The notes beneath the pieces are model-generated. The model was given only the letters and a program-made list of their open reading frames with translations. It was not told the origin of the DNA and searched no databases. 33,955 nt of DNA. Source: Candidatus Gastranaerophilales bacterium (lineage in GTDB: Bacteria; Cyanobacteriota; Vampirovibrionia; Gastranaerophilales; Gastranaerophilaceae). The stretch is from the NCBI GenBank assembly GCA_944323735.1, contig CALUTO010000022.1, positions 1 through 33,955 on the forward strand, in the 5' to 3' direction. The position numbers and the translations under genes were made by a program. This document shows, piece after piece, positions 22,389-31,328 of this stretch (the first letter of the stretch is position 1; each line of letters starts with the position of its first letter).

Positions 22389-23981
22389 TTACTTCTGTTC
22401 AACATCTGTCATCTTTATCGGTAATGTAATTGTAAATTTTGTTCCTTTTCCTTCTTTTGAAGATATGCTAATATCTCCTTTATGGTTTTTTATTACCTTA
22501 TAACTGATTGCCATACCAAGTCCTGTGCCCTGTCCGACAGGTTTTGTTGTAAAAAACGGATCAAAGACTTTGTTTGCAATTTTTTCGTCCATACCGCAGC
22601 CGTTATCTTCAAACTCCAGCTTTATGTGATCTCCTTCATTCGTAATCCTTATCCAGACATCACCTTTTTCTTTTATTGCAAAAGCAGCATTGTCAAGAAT
22701 ATTCATAAAGACCTGATTCAGTTGTCCCCCGTAGCCCTCTATATTCGGTAAATTTTCTGCATATTCTTTATGAACGGTAATTTTATTCTTAAATTTATTA
22801 TGCAGAATATTTAGAGTTGTATCAATTTCTTTCGGCAAGTCCACACTGTTAATAACAGCTTCTTCCAGACGAGAGAAGTTTTTCAAGTCAAGAATTATAT
22901 TTTTTGTTCTTTCTGTACCTTCCTGACAACTTCTGATTAAATCAGGAAGATCGCTTTTCAAAAAGTCATAATCAATATTTTCTTTCAATGCTTCTATTTT
23001 TTCTTTGTGTTCAGGAGTCAAATCTCCCTCAAATTCGCTGAATTTGTCGATAATTTCAATTAAATCTTTTGAATAGTTATTTAAGTGAATAAGATTTCCG
23101 TAAATAAAATTGACCGGATTGTTGATTTCATGTGTAATGCCTGCTACCAGTTCGCCAAGAGATTTCATTTTTTCGCTGTGCACCATCATTGCCTGGGTAT
23201 TTTTAAGCTCTGTATAAGCGTCTTCTAATTCTGAAGTCCTTTCTTTTACCTGTTGTTCCATAGACTGATACAATTTTTCAAGAGAAGCCGCCATTTCGTT
23301 GTATGACTCAATGAGCCTGTTTATTTCAAGATAATTCGTAGTTTCCAAACGGTGAGAGAAATCACCTTTTGCTTTTTTCAAACTCTGTATAAGTATGTTA
23401 ATCGGTTTTATCAGTATATTGGCAATAAGATTAGAGAGAAAGAAGCCTATAAATATAAAAATAACGACCATTGCTCCCATATTTTCCATCAAAATATCAA
23501 GATATATTTTTACAATCGGTTCAGAATAAAAACCTATTCGTATTAAATTTTGACCATTGACAGTAGAAGCTGTTACATAATAAACAGTGGTTGTATCCTT
23601 TTTATTTGATTTGTCCACAATTTTTTGTTCAATTGGTTTGCTGAAAGTAGTCTGCTCTGTTGATTCGTACAAGACTTCGTGTGTTTTTTTATCAGTAATA
23701 CGCAAATTCGCTATCAGATTTGTATTTATCATGCTCTGTGTAACTTTTTTAATCTGGTTATAATCGCCTCTTTCAAGATAATCGCCCATAAGCTGCATTA
23801 CAATAGCCGATACTGCGGTGTTGACATTTTTTGAATCACTTGTATAGACTTTTGAAAAGTTGTCCATAAAATGAATAGAATAACTTGCAAGAAATAAAAC
23901 CACTATGGCTATCAGCATACTTGTTAATATTGCAAACTGTGAGCTTAAACGTGTCTGAAAGTTTTTAAAAAAGTTAAACAT
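22389..23981 (-). CDS. Membrane sensor histidine kinase
   Basis: 530 residues. Two membrane helices (about 17-38 and 166-190) bracket a 130-residue extracytoplasmic sensor; a HAMP segment follows (about 188-240), then a coiled coil (QQVKERTSELEDAYTELKN) and the kinase core. HisKA: GELVAGITHEINNPVNFIYG with phospho-His 284. HATPase: N box LNQVFMNILDNAA (N431), G1 DNGCGM (459-464), F box FDPFFTTKP, G2 GQGTGLGMA. A helical insertion of about 60 residues separates the His and N boxes, typical of the HK4-like sensor kinases. GAGGAA precedes the ATG. Downstream targets are likely the HD-GYP and receiver proteins of the same run. Confidence 0.96.
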   Translation of the reverse strand: MFNFFKNFQTRLSSQFAILTSMLIAIVVLFLASYSIHFMDNFSKVYTSDSKNVNTAVSAIVMQLMGDYLERGDYNQIKKVTQSMINTNLIANLRITDKKTHEVLYESTEQTTFSKPIEQKIVDKSNKKDTTTVYYVTASTVNGQNLIRIGFYSEPIVKIYLDILMENMGAMVVIFIFIGFFLSNLIANILIKPINILIQSLKKAKGDFSHRLETTNYLEINRLIESYNEMAASLEKLYQSMEQQVKERTSELEDAYTELKNTQAMMVHSEKMKSLGELVAGITHEINNPVNFIYGNLIHLNNYSKDLIEIIDKFSEFEGDLTPEHKEKIEALKENIDYDFLKSDLPDLIRSCQEGTERTKNIILDLKNFSRLEEAVINSVDLPKEIDTTLNILHNKFKNKITVHKEYAENLPNIEGYGGQLNQVFMNILDNAAFAIKEKGDVWIRITNEGDHIKLEFEDNGCGMDEKIANKVFDPFFTTKPVGQGTGLGMAISYKVIKNHKGDISISSKEGKGTKFTITLPIKMTDVEQK

Positions 23982-24002
23982 TATATATTCCTCTTTTTTT
24001 CG

Positions 24003-24245
24003 TTATTTTTTTAACACACTGTTCAATGATTTTTTCATTTTTGGCAAATCAAAAATTTTGCCTATTTGAAACCCGAGATAGCCTACAATTAAAGCTGCAG
24101 GTATAATTATACCCAGACCGTGCAGCAGTAAATTTAAATCAAATGTGGAAGAACGTGTAAAAATCAGGGCACCGCAAATAAAAGCCGTCAAACTTCCCAT
24201 CATACCGCTAAATTTTTTTGAATATGTTATTCCTGATTTAATCAT
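24003..24245 (-). CDS. Small two-helix membrane protein
   Basis: 80 residues, not recognised. Two hydrophobic helices (GMMGSLTAFICGALIFT, about 14-30, and LHGLGIIIPAALIVGYLGF, about 41-59) with a short polar loop and a basic C-terminal tail (LPKMKKSLNSVLKK), so both termini are probably cytoplasmic. The ATG is 1 bp after the stop of the PilZ gene and the next gene, the histidine kinase, starts 21 bp further on. It may assist the kinase or the export apparatus; nothing in its sequence shows which. Confidence 0.78.
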   Translation of the reverse strand: MIKSGITYSKKFSGMMGSLTAFICGALIFTRSSTFDLNLLLHGLGIIIPAALIVGYLGFQIGKIFDLPKMKKSLNSVLKK

Positions 24246-24246
24246 A

Positions 24247-24840
24247 CTACTTGTTTACATTCTCTGCTTCTTTTTTAAAGCAATACTGAACAATTGCAAT
24301 CTTATCCAGATTTTTTAATGCTACAAATTTGCCGGAAATCACAGTTTTTCCCTTCTTTTCTGTTTTTATTCTTATAGGCAGAAAATAAGCTGAAATTTGT
24401 ATTTTTCCATCCAGTGAAAAACTTATTCCAAACTCACAATGAGTCGGAAGTTCTTCGTAGCAGTATAGTTTCATACCGCCTGCGCTTATATCAGAACAAT
24501 CACAAATATATTCTTTGCCCAGTGCTTTTAAAACTGCTTTATTATCAAAAGGAACTCTGCTAAATTCCCTTCGCTGCATTATTTCATATTCTTCAGGCAT
24601 TTTGACGGTAATAATATTATCCCCGACAGATTCAACTTTTGTTTTGAAATACATCATTCCGTCATCAACAACACTGAACATTTCAATGTCGGAATTTTCC
24701 TTGTAATATTTCATGTCTTTTGAGTTGATTTCTACATCGAAAAATGATTTATCGCTGTATAAAACAACACAGGAAGCAGCTCCTTTTACATTTTCAGGGA
24801 TGATATTAAACTTTTGATTTTTTTTAACAATCTTTTTCAT
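24247..24840 (-). CDS. PilZ-domain cyclic-di-GMP receptor (YcgR-like)
   Basis: 197 residues. An N-terminal beta-rich YcgR-N-like region (about 8-85) precedes a PilZ domain with both ligand motifs: QRREFSR (RxxxR at 91-95) and DISAGG (D/NxSxxG at 117-122). Binding of cyclic di-GMP to this pair is established for the family; YcgR proteins brake the flagellar motor. Located 35 bp downstream of flhA and followed by signalling genes, it is probably a flagellar c-di-GMP effector. AAGGA precedes the ATG at 24840. The N-terminal YcgR assignment is weaker than the PilZ call. Confidence 0.92.
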   Translation of the reverse strand: MKKIVKKNQKFNIIPENVKGAASCVVLYSDKSFFDVEINSKDMKYYKENSDIEMFSVVDDGMMYFKTKVESVGDNIITVKMPEEYEIMQRREFSRVPFDNKAVLKALGKEYICDCSDISAGGMKLYCYEELPTHCEFGISFSLDGKIQISAYFLPIRIKTEKKGKTVISGKFVALKNLDKIAIVQYCFKKEAENVNK

Positions 24841-24875
24841 TATTTCTATCCTTGAACTTCTTAACTACTCTACTT

Positions 24876-26990
24876 TTAAACTCTCATTGTTTCCACCCTT
24901 ACAACACCGATGGATTTTGCCTTTATATTATTGCTAATTTCATTATACGACATAACCGAAATTTGTGGATACGTTCTTTCGATGAGTCTTCGAAAAGGCA
25001 TTCTGATAGGTGAAGAACAGAGAATCACCGGCTGGTTTCCCGAGGAAGATATGGCCTTTTCAAGCTCACCATTCAAATTATCCAGCATCCTTCGTGTAAA
25101 ATCAGGGTCAAGGGTAAGACTGTTGCCGTCAGGACTCAAACCTTGTGCTATAACATTTTCAACATCCGGCGCAAGAGTAACAGCCAGAAGCTCTCCCGTG
25201 TCAGCAAGATTTTGTTTGCATATGCTCCTTGCTAAAGCCTGTCTGACCTGTTCTGTCAGGTAATCAGGATTTTTACTTACACGTGACTGCAGGCTTATTA
25301 CTTCAAGTATAGTTTTTAAATCTCTGACAGAAACTCTTTCTTTTAAAAGATTTTGAACAATAAGCTGAACCTCGCCCACTGAAATATCTTTCATTAAATC
25401 GTTTACATATTCTTCTGACACTTCTTTTTTCAGATTGTCAATAAGCTGCTGGATATCAGCCCTGCTGACGATTTCTGCTGCATTTTTCTTAATAACCTCT
25501 GTTAAATGTGTAGAAATTACAGCAGACGGGCTTACAACAGTGTAACCGTAAGTTTCTACAACGTCTTTATCTTTTTCTTCTATCCATATTGCCGGAAGTC
25601 CGAATGCCGGCTCTATTGCACTTATCCCGCTTACATTTAAATCATTGTCCGAGCCGGATGCGTTCATTGCAAGGCTTCTGTCCGGATAAACTTCGCCGTT
25701 TTCTATTGCAACCCCTTTTAATTTTATTTGATAAGAGTTCGGAGGTAGCTGCAAATTGTCTCTTACCCTGATGGACGGAAGCACAATACCTAAATCCAGT
25801 GCGGTTTGCCGCCTGATTTGTGCAATACGTTCAAGTAAATCCCCGCCCTGCTCTGCATCAAGCAGCGGAACCAGACGATAACCGATTTCTATCTCTATTG
25901 TTTCTACGTTCAATAGCTCCATAACACTTTCTCTGGTTGCTTTTTTCTTTTTCTTTTTGATTTTTCCTTCATTAATCTGCCCGTCCTCTGATTTTTGTGC
26001 TTCTGCTTCAGCTGCTGCAGCTTCTTCTTTCTTTTTGGTATTATTTTTGCTGTAGGCAAACCATGCAAGTGTTAAAGATATAATGATAAAAGGAACTGTC
26101 GGCATACCCGGAACTATACCCAGGCAGAATAGCAGTATCGAAACTATGCCGAGCACCATGGGGTTTGAAAACATTTCTCTTTTTATATCATCACTCAGTG
26201 AATCATCCTGACCGCTTGCACGGCTGACAATCAAACCTGTTGCAAATGAGATTAAAAGTGCAGGCAGCTGTGACACAAGTCCATCACCTACAGTCAGTAT
26301 AGTAAACGTGCTAAGAGCGGTCATAATATCCATCTTTAGCTGCCATACGCCTATAACAATACCAGCAAAAATATTTACAACGGTAATGATAATACCGGCT
26401 GTGGCATCACCCTTAACGAATTTTGACGCACCATCCATTGTACCGTAGAAATCAGCTTCTCTCTCCAGCTTACGTCTGCGTGCTTTTGCCTGTTCTTCGT
26501 TAATCAATCCGGAATTCAAGTCAGCGTCTATACTCAATTGTTTACCTGGCATACTGTCCAGAGTAAATCTTGCGGATACTTCAGCAACCCTTGTCGCACC
26601 GCCGGTGATTACCATAAAGTTAATCAAAACAAGAATAATAAAGATAATGAATCCGACTACGTAATTTCCTCCGACAACAAACTGTCCGAACGAGTGGATT
26701 ACCTCACCCGCCGAGCCGTAGAGCAGAATAAGCCTTGTTGAACTGACATTCAGACCCAGTCTGAATATTGTAGAAACCAGCAGAATTATAGGAAAGGAAG
26801 AGTATTCCAGCGGCTCTTTAATAAACAGACAGACAAGCAAAATTATTACAGCAAGAGAAATATTCAGGGTCAAGAGTATATCAAGCAACATAGGCGGCAG
26901 CGGTATTATCATCATGGTAACAATGATGACAAGTCCGATTGCCATTATAATATCATTATTTTTTAATATACTAGCTAAGTTTATCTGCAT
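24876..26990 (-). CDS. flhA: Flagellar biosynthesis protein FlhA
   Basis: 704 residues. FlhA is the large membrane subunit of the flagellar type III export gate. About eight membrane helices occupy residues 12-315, with the FHIPEP-family signatures FRLGLNVSSTRLILL (76-90), DADLNSGLINEEQA (155-168) and EADFYGTMDGASKFVKGDA. A Glu/Ala then Lys-rich linker (KKKKKK near 345-350) leads to the cytoplasmic domain (about 355-704) with VRDNLQLPPNSY and PAIWIEE. DADLNSGLI favours FlhA over the injectisome SctV. No other flagellar structural gene is adjacent, which is unusual for flhA. The ATG lacks a Shine-Dalgarno; AATAAT ends 5 nt upstream, so it could be leaderless too. Confidence 0.96.
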   Translation of the reverse strand: MQINLASILKNNDIIMAIGLVIIVTMMIIPLPPMLLDILLTLNISLAVIILLVCLFIKEPLEYSSFPIILLVSTIFRLGLNVSSTRLILLYGSAGEVIHSFGQFVVGGNYVVGFIIFIILVLINFMVITGGATRVAEVSARFTLDSMPGKQLSIDADLNSGLINEEQAKARRRKLEREADFYGTMDGASKFVKGDATAGIIITVVNIFAGIVIGVWQLKMDIMTALSTFTILTVGDGLVSQLPALLISFATGLIVSRASGQDDSLSDDIKREMFSNPMVLGIVSILLFCLGIVPGMPTVPFIIISLTLAWFAYSKNNTKKKEEAAAAEAEAQKSEDGQINEGKIKKKKKKATRESVMELLNVETIEIEIGYRLVPLLDAEQGGDLLERIAQIRRQTALDLGIVLPSIRVRDNLQLPPNSYQIKLKGVAIENGEVYPDRSLAMNASGSDNDLNVSGISAIEPAFGLPAIWIEEKDKDVVETYGYTVVSPSAVISTHLTEVIKKNAAEIVSRADIQQLIDNLKKEVSEEYVNDLMKDISVGEVQLIVQNLLKERVSVRDLKTILEVISLQSRVSKNPDYLTEQVRQALARSICKQNLADTGELLAVTLAPDVENVIAQGLSPDGNSLTLDPDFTRRMLDNLNGELEKAISSSGNQPVILCSSPIRMPFRRLIERTYPQISVMSYNEISNNIKAKSIGVVRVETMRV

Positions 26991-26995
26991 CTGGT

Positions 26996-27001
26996 ATTAT
27001 T
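26996..27001 (-). promoter_or_regulatory. Possible -10 box of flhA
   Basis: On the minus strand AATAAT ends 5 nt before the flhA ATG, similar to the leaderless promoters elsewhere in the window but without TG extension or clear -35. Confidence 0.3.
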
Positions 27002-27080
27002 TTACTCTTCCCCATCATAAATATTACCGTATAAACAGATATTTTTCGAATTCTTAAACAAACTTTAGAAATAATGCTGT

Positions 27081-27479
27081 TTATTCCGTAATAGATTTAT
27101 TAATATTATCCACAAGTTTTTTCAAAAAAGAATCCTTATGTCTCAAACCTTTATGCCCTTTTTCAAAAAGAGAAAGCTGTTCTGACGAAAAAGTATCTTC
27201 GAAAACAAATTTTTTCACAGACGGTTTATCTTTTTTTAAACCCGAACGAATAAATACTGTCTCTACTTTCGCTTTTATCAGCTCTTCTCCAATCTCCAGC
27301 GCATTTGCGAGCTGTCTGAGCACAGGGCGGTCTTTAATTTTTATATTTATATTCTGTGTTTCATTTAGCGGACATGACTTTATGCCCATTGCTATTGTCT
27401 CTGCTATATCGCTCTCTATCTTTTTTGCGGAAATTGTTGTTACGTTATTTTTGCTCCGTATTATATTTATCTTTAACAA
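27081..27479 (-). CDS. Hypothetical basic protein
   Basis: 132 residues, not recognised. The start is TTG at 27479, chosen because GGAGGG lies 6-11 bases upstream and no ATG exists nearby. The protein is Lys-rich and mixed alpha/beta (KINIIRSKNNVTTISAKKIE, PVLRQLANALEIGEELIKAK, SFLKKLVDNINKSI). A TIAMGIKSCP segment is followed by NINIKIKDRP, perhaps a small sheet. No signal peptide. It is 16 bp downstream of another unknown gene and 90 bp upstream of flhA, so it could belong with either. Confidence 0.7.
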   Translation of the reverse strand: MLKINIIRSKNNVTTISAKKIESDIAETIAMGIKSCPLNETQNINIKIKDRPVLRQLANALEIGEELIKAKVETVFIRSGLKKDKPSVKKFVFEDTFSSEQLSLFEKGHKGLRHKDSFLKKLVDNINKSITE

Positions 27480-27495
27480 ATTGCCCTCCGAATAT

Positions 27496-27894
27496 TTATC
27501 TTAAAAACAAACCTTTTGAACCTACAGGTACTACAACAGCAAACCCGAACAAATTTTTCCGTACTTCATAGCCAAACGGAAGTATACAAGTTCCGGTGCA
27601 TATGTTAAACCAGTTGTTTACAATTTTATACCTTCCGAAGATTCCCGTGACAAATTTTGCATTCTCGGGAAGCTCGCCTGTTTTATTTATAAGTTTTATC
27701 TGTTCATCGGATAATCTGTGAAAAAGCAGACAAAATCTGTTAATCACAAGTTTTTCATCTTTTGTGTTTTCTTCCGTTTTAATTTCACTGCCTGCAGTGT
27801 GAGTATTTTGCTCCTGAGATTTTTTTATCTCCATATCATTCAACATACTGTCCAGTGTATCTTCTACGTCAAATTCCGAAATTCCTAATACCAT
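27496..27894 (-). CDS. Hypothetical protein with a hydrophobic C-terminus
   Basis: 132 residues, not recognised. The N-terminus is acidic and probably disordered (DVEDTLDSMLNDMEIKKSQE, then TEENTKDEK). The C-terminal 85 residues look like a small beta-rich domain (RFCLLFHRLSDEQIKLINK, IFGRYKIVNNWFNICTGTCI, LFGFAVVVPVGSKGLFLR) with three Cys. CAGGT precedes the ATG at 27894. It is followed by the other unknown gene 16 bp later; together they separate murE from flhA. Confidence 0.7.
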   Translation of the reverse strand: MVLGISEFDVEDTLDSMLNDMEIKKSQEQNTHTAGSEIKTEENTKDEKLVINRFCLLFHRLSDEQIKLINKTGELPENAKFVTGIFGRYKIVNNWFNICTGTCILPFGYEVRKNLFGFAVVVPVGSKGLFLR

Positions 27895-28028
27895 TTTTAC
27901 CTGCTTCTAATTTTGTGATAACAACATTTATGTAGTAATTGCAGACATTAACAGCTTTTCTTTAATTTAAACATCTGCAATAAATTGACTCCGGATGCTT
28001 TTTGAATAGTGCCGGCAGCCAGTTCATT

Positions 28029-29486
28029 TTAACAAAAGACTTTTCTTGCTTCTTCTCTGTCATCAAAATGAATAGTTTTGTCTTTTAAAATCTGGTAATC
28101 TTCGTGTCCTTTACCCGCAAGTACAACAACATCACCCTCTTTTGCTATATTTTTAAGCATGGAAATTGCAGTCCTTCTGTCAGGTTCGACAAAAATTCTG
28201 TGTGTATTGACCGACTTTATGCCTGCAAGAATATCCGATATAATCAGCTGAGGATCCTCGCTTCGAGGATTGTCTGACGTAACAACAACTACATCAGAGA
28301 GGTCATCGGCAATCTTACCCATTTGGGGGCGTTTTGTTGCATCTCTGTCTCCGCCGCAGCCAAACAGGCATATCAGACTGCTGCTATCCGGCGTAAGCTC
28401 TCTTGCTGCTTTCAAAACATTTTGAAGACCGTCAGGTGTGTGTGCGTAGTCTACAATCACCAGCGGTTTTTTATTGACAATTTCAAACCGTCCATCCACA
28501 CTTTTTGTTTCTTCAAGTGCTTTTATACAAATATCTTCTTCAATACCTGAAGCCAGACCTGCCGTGAGTGCCGCAAGTGCATTGTAAACACTGAACATTC
28601 CATTCATTTGAAGCGTTACTGCTTTTTTCACCCTGTGTATAATACAGTCAAATTTTGCACCGTGAATAGAAAAATCAATATTTTTTGCCATTATATCGGC
28701 ATCTTTATTTATGCCGTAAGTAAAAATTTTAACACCCTCCGGTACAGTTTCCGTAAATTTTTTAGCATATTCATCATCCGCATTTATTACGGCAAATCCG
28801 CCATTTTCAAGGCTGCGAAACAGTTTCGCTTTTGCTTCAAAATAATTATTCATTGTTATATGGTAATCAAGATGATCCTGGGTAAGGTTCGTAAATACGG
28901 CACCGTCAAAATAACAACAGCCGACACGATTCTGGTCAAGTGCATGTGAACTTACTTCCATCGCAACACAATCAATATTTTCATCGGCCATTTTTCTTAA
29001 GGTTTTTTGAAGTTCAGGAGCCTGAGGAGTCGTATGTTTTGCATCGTGATAAGTATCTTTTACGGATATTTTATACCCCAGAGTTCCGATAATAGCACAT
29101 TTTTTGCCGGCATCTTCAAAAATTCTCTGAATAAGATGGGTTATTGTCGTTTTGCCGTTAGTACCTGTAACACCTATCATTTTAAGCTCTTTTGACGGGT
29201 AGGAATAAAACGCGGCAGAGACATCAGCTATAGTATTCCGTGTACTAGAAACGACTATCTGTGGAGCATTTATATCCAGTTTTTTTTGGGTCAAAAAAGC
29301 AGCGGCACCGTTTTTAAATGCCATATTTGCATAATCATGCCCGTCTGTATGTTCTCCTTTTAGACATACAAACAGATTTCCCTTTTCAACGGTTTTTGAA
29401 TTGTAAGAAATGCCTGTTATTTCTATATCTTCAAAATTTATAAGTTCATTATATTTTGTGTTTTGAATAATTTTTGAAAGTTTCAT
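28029..29486 (-). CDS. murE: UDP-MurNAc-L-Ala-D-Glu:meso-diaminopimelate ligase (MurE)
   Basis: 485 residues. MurE adds the third stem-peptide residue to UDP-MurNAc-dipeptide in the cytoplasm, using ATP. Features: the N-terminal uridine-binding domain, IGVTGTNGKTTITH (104-117, P-loop), HTTPQAPELQ, AMEVSSHAL, the carbamylated Lys in YFEAKAKLF (K219), VDYAHTPDGL, and DNPR at 405-408. DNPR is the meso-DAP selecting motif, so DAP rather than Lys is predicted, in keeping with a diderm envelope. GAGGT precedes the ATG. It follows ftsI by 34 bp, the order found in dcw clusters, but mraY/murF and others are absent here. Confidence 0.96.
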   Translation of the reverse strand: MKLSKIIQNTKYNELINFEDIEITGISYNSKTVEKGNLFVCLKGEHTDGHDYANMAFKNGAAAFLTQKKLDINAPQIVVSSTRNTIADVSAAFYSYPSKELKMIGVTGTNGKTTITHLIQRIFEDAGKKCAIIGTLGYKISVKDTYHDAKHTTPQAPELQKTLRKMADENIDCVAMEVSSHALDQNRVGCCYFDGAVFTNLTQDHLDYHITMNNYFEAKAKLFRSLENGGFAVINADDEYAKKFTETVPEGVKIFTYGINKDADIMAKNIDFSIHGAKFDCIIHRVKKAVTLQMNGMFSVYNALAALTAGLASGIEEDICIKALEETKSVDGRFEIVNKKPLVIVDYAHTPDGLQNVLKAARELTPDSSSLICLFGCGGDRDATKRPQMGKIADDLSDVVVVTSDNPRSEDPQLIISDILAGIKSVNTHRIFVEPDRRTAISMLKNIAKEGDVVVLAGKGHEDYQILKDKTIHFDDREEARKVFC

Positions 29487-29520
29487 GATGCGACCTCGCT
29501 ATAAGTTTATCAATAATATT

Positions 29521-31260
29521 TTACTCCAATTTAATCTGTTTGTTTACCTTTGCTTTATCAGGAAGAATATTCATAATCCTTGCCGTTTGCAAGGCTACCT
29601 CCCTGAATACAGGAGCAGCAACAGTGCTTCCCCACAGAGCACCTTTTGACGGCGTGTCAATTACTACATAAATAAGTACTTCCGGATTTGTTGCAGGGAA
29701 AAATCCTATAATAGACGTAACAAGCTTCGAGGTATAACCTTTTCCTCCGCTGACTGATTTTCTTGCTGTTCCTGTTTTTGCTGCAACAGTATAATCTTCA
29801 AGGTTCACAGGAGATTTAGAACGTCCGATGCTGCCTGCGAGAAGTTTTGTGACAGAATGCGCTGTTTCTGGAGACAAAACTCTTTCCTGTTTAACTTTTT
29901 CTGCCAGTATCTCGGGAGGATATTTGATGACGTGTGGAGTGACTTTTATTCCGTTATTTGCAATAGCGGAGATAGCTGATGCAAGCTGGATAGCCGTAAC
30001 AGAAACACCGTATCCGTATCCGATTGAAGCATGAGTAGACTTATACCAGTCGTGATAATCCATAAGCAGTCCTCTGGATTCTCCAGGCAAGTCTATCCCT
30101 GTCTTTTCGCCTATTCCGAATTTCTTCAGCATATTATAATGTTCCTGTTTCGTCATCATCAGTGCTACTTTTGCACTTCCGACATTACTGGAATGCTCGA
30201 ATAAATAATACAAATCAATAAATCCCGGATGAGGGTGAACATCATAATCATAATTTTTAATCGGCCACTTGTCCACTTCCATCTTGCCGGTATCAAGAAT
30301 TTTTGAGTTTTCATGTATCCGGCCTGTTTCAAGTGCAGAAGCAATTGTTAATACTTTAAACGTTGAGCCCGGCTCAAATACATCACTCAATGTCCAGTTT
30401 GTTAACTGTGTAAGCGTAGCTTTTTTATAGTTATTCGGGTTGTATGAAGGCTGCACGGCATACCCGAGTATCTCACCGTTTTTCGGGTTCATAACAATAA
30501 CTGTGCCCTTAACTGCGCCCTTTTCTTTAAGAATTTTTGCAAGTTCAACTTCGCAGACATGCTGTATAGCGGAGTCAATTGTAAGAGTAATAGATTTACC
30601 CCTCAACGGAGCCGTTGTGAGAGCTGGGTCAGTAGAAACCTCATAAATAACATCTCCGTCCGGAGTTTTCTCTAAATCAACATCTTTTTCTACCTGCTCA
30701 AGAACATTTTTTGCTGTCAATTCAACACCTGCTGCGACATCCGCATCAGGATTATAATAGCCGAGGATGTGGGCAGCCATAGTACCCTGCGGATAAACTC
30801 TTTCATTTTTTTTAGGAAAACTGATTTCTCTCAGTCCGAGTTTGCTGATTTTTTTTGCTGTATCACGGGATACATTTTTTTTGAGAATAATAACCGGTTC
30901 ATCTTTTGCCAGCTGCTTTGCAAGCTTGCCTTTGTTAAGCCCAAGTATCGGAGAAAGCATTGCGGCAAGCTCATTTGGCGTGTGGTCATAGTATTCGGTA
31001 TGCGCATATATATCGTAAGATGTTTTGTCCGACGCTAGTTTTATTCCGTTCCTGTCTAAAATAGCTCCGCGCATAATAAAGGTTTTTGCACTGCGCTGGC
31101 GTTTAGCCTGATTGCGGTAATTTTTTATATCCACAACCATAAGCAAAAACAGATATACGCAGAGTACAAAGCAGATAAAAATACACAGACACTGCCATAA
31201 CAACAGTTTCTTATCAAATTCTTTAAATTTCTCTTTTTCGCTGTGATAACTTCTCCCCAT
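29521..31260 (-). CDS. ftsI: Penicillin-binding protein transpeptidase, FtsI/PBP3 class
   Basis: 579 residues. A class B PBP that cross-links septal peptidoglycan in the periplasm. One N-terminal membrane anchor (about 20-43) is followed by the dimerisation/pedestal domain (RGAILDRNGIKLAS, YPQGTMAAHILG) and the transpeptidase domain (about 245-560). All active-site motifs are present: S299-T-F-K302 in EPGSTFKVL, S357-S-N359 in EHSSNVGSA, and K495-T-G in AAKTGTARKS. No PASTA domains. Adjacent to murE, which favours FtsI over elongation PBP2. The ATG at 31260 is preceded at 6 nt by an extended -10 (TGCTATTAT); the intervening TAGGGA is too close to serve as a Shine-Dalgarno, so the mRNA is probably leaderless. 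Confidence 0.94.
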   Translation of the reverse strand: MGRSYHSEKEKFKEFDKKLLLWQCLCIFICFVLCVYLFLLMVVDIKNYRNQAKRQRSAKTFIMRGAILDRNGIKLASDKTSYDIYAHTEYYDHTPNELAAMLSPILGLNKGKLAKQLAKDEPVIILKKNVSRDTAKKISKLGLREISFPKKNERVYPQGTMAAHILGYYNPDADVAAGVELTAKNVLEQVEKDVDLEKTPDGDVIYEVSTDPALTTAPLRGKSITLTIDSAIQHVCEVELAKILKEKGAVKGTVIVMNPKNGEILGYAVQPSYNPNNYKKATLTQLTNWTLSDVFEPGSTFKVLTIASALETGRIHENSKILDTGKMEVDKWPIKNYDYDVHPHPGFIDLYYLFEHSSNVGSAKVALMMTKQEHYNMLKKFGIGEKTGIDLPGESRGLLMDYHDWYKSTHASIGYGYGVSVTAIQLASAISAIANNGIKVTPHVIKYPPEILAEKVKQERVLSPETAHSVTKLLAGSIGRSKSPVNLEDYTVAAKTGTARKSVSGGKGYTSKLVTSIIGFFPATNPEVLIYVVIDTPSKGALWGSTVAAPVFREVALQTARIMNILPDKAKVNKQIKLE

Positions 31261-31266
31261 TCCCTA

Positions 31267-31275
31267 ATAATAGCA
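31267..31275 (-). promoter_or_regulatory. Extended -10 promoter of ftsI
   Basis: On the minus strand TGCTATTAT ends exactly 6 nt before the ftsI ATG, the same geometry as coaBC, folC and rsmD. Confidence 0.55.
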
Positions 31276-31328
31276 CAATTAAAAAGAGATGAACGTATTA
31301 ATTTATGTAAATTTTGATTAAACTGTTT

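Noticed and set aside
24876-26990. Injectisome export protein SctV instead of FlhA
   Set aside because: The DADLNSGLI segment fits FlhA, the neighbouring PilZ gene fits a flagellar role, and no other type III secretion gene is nearby.
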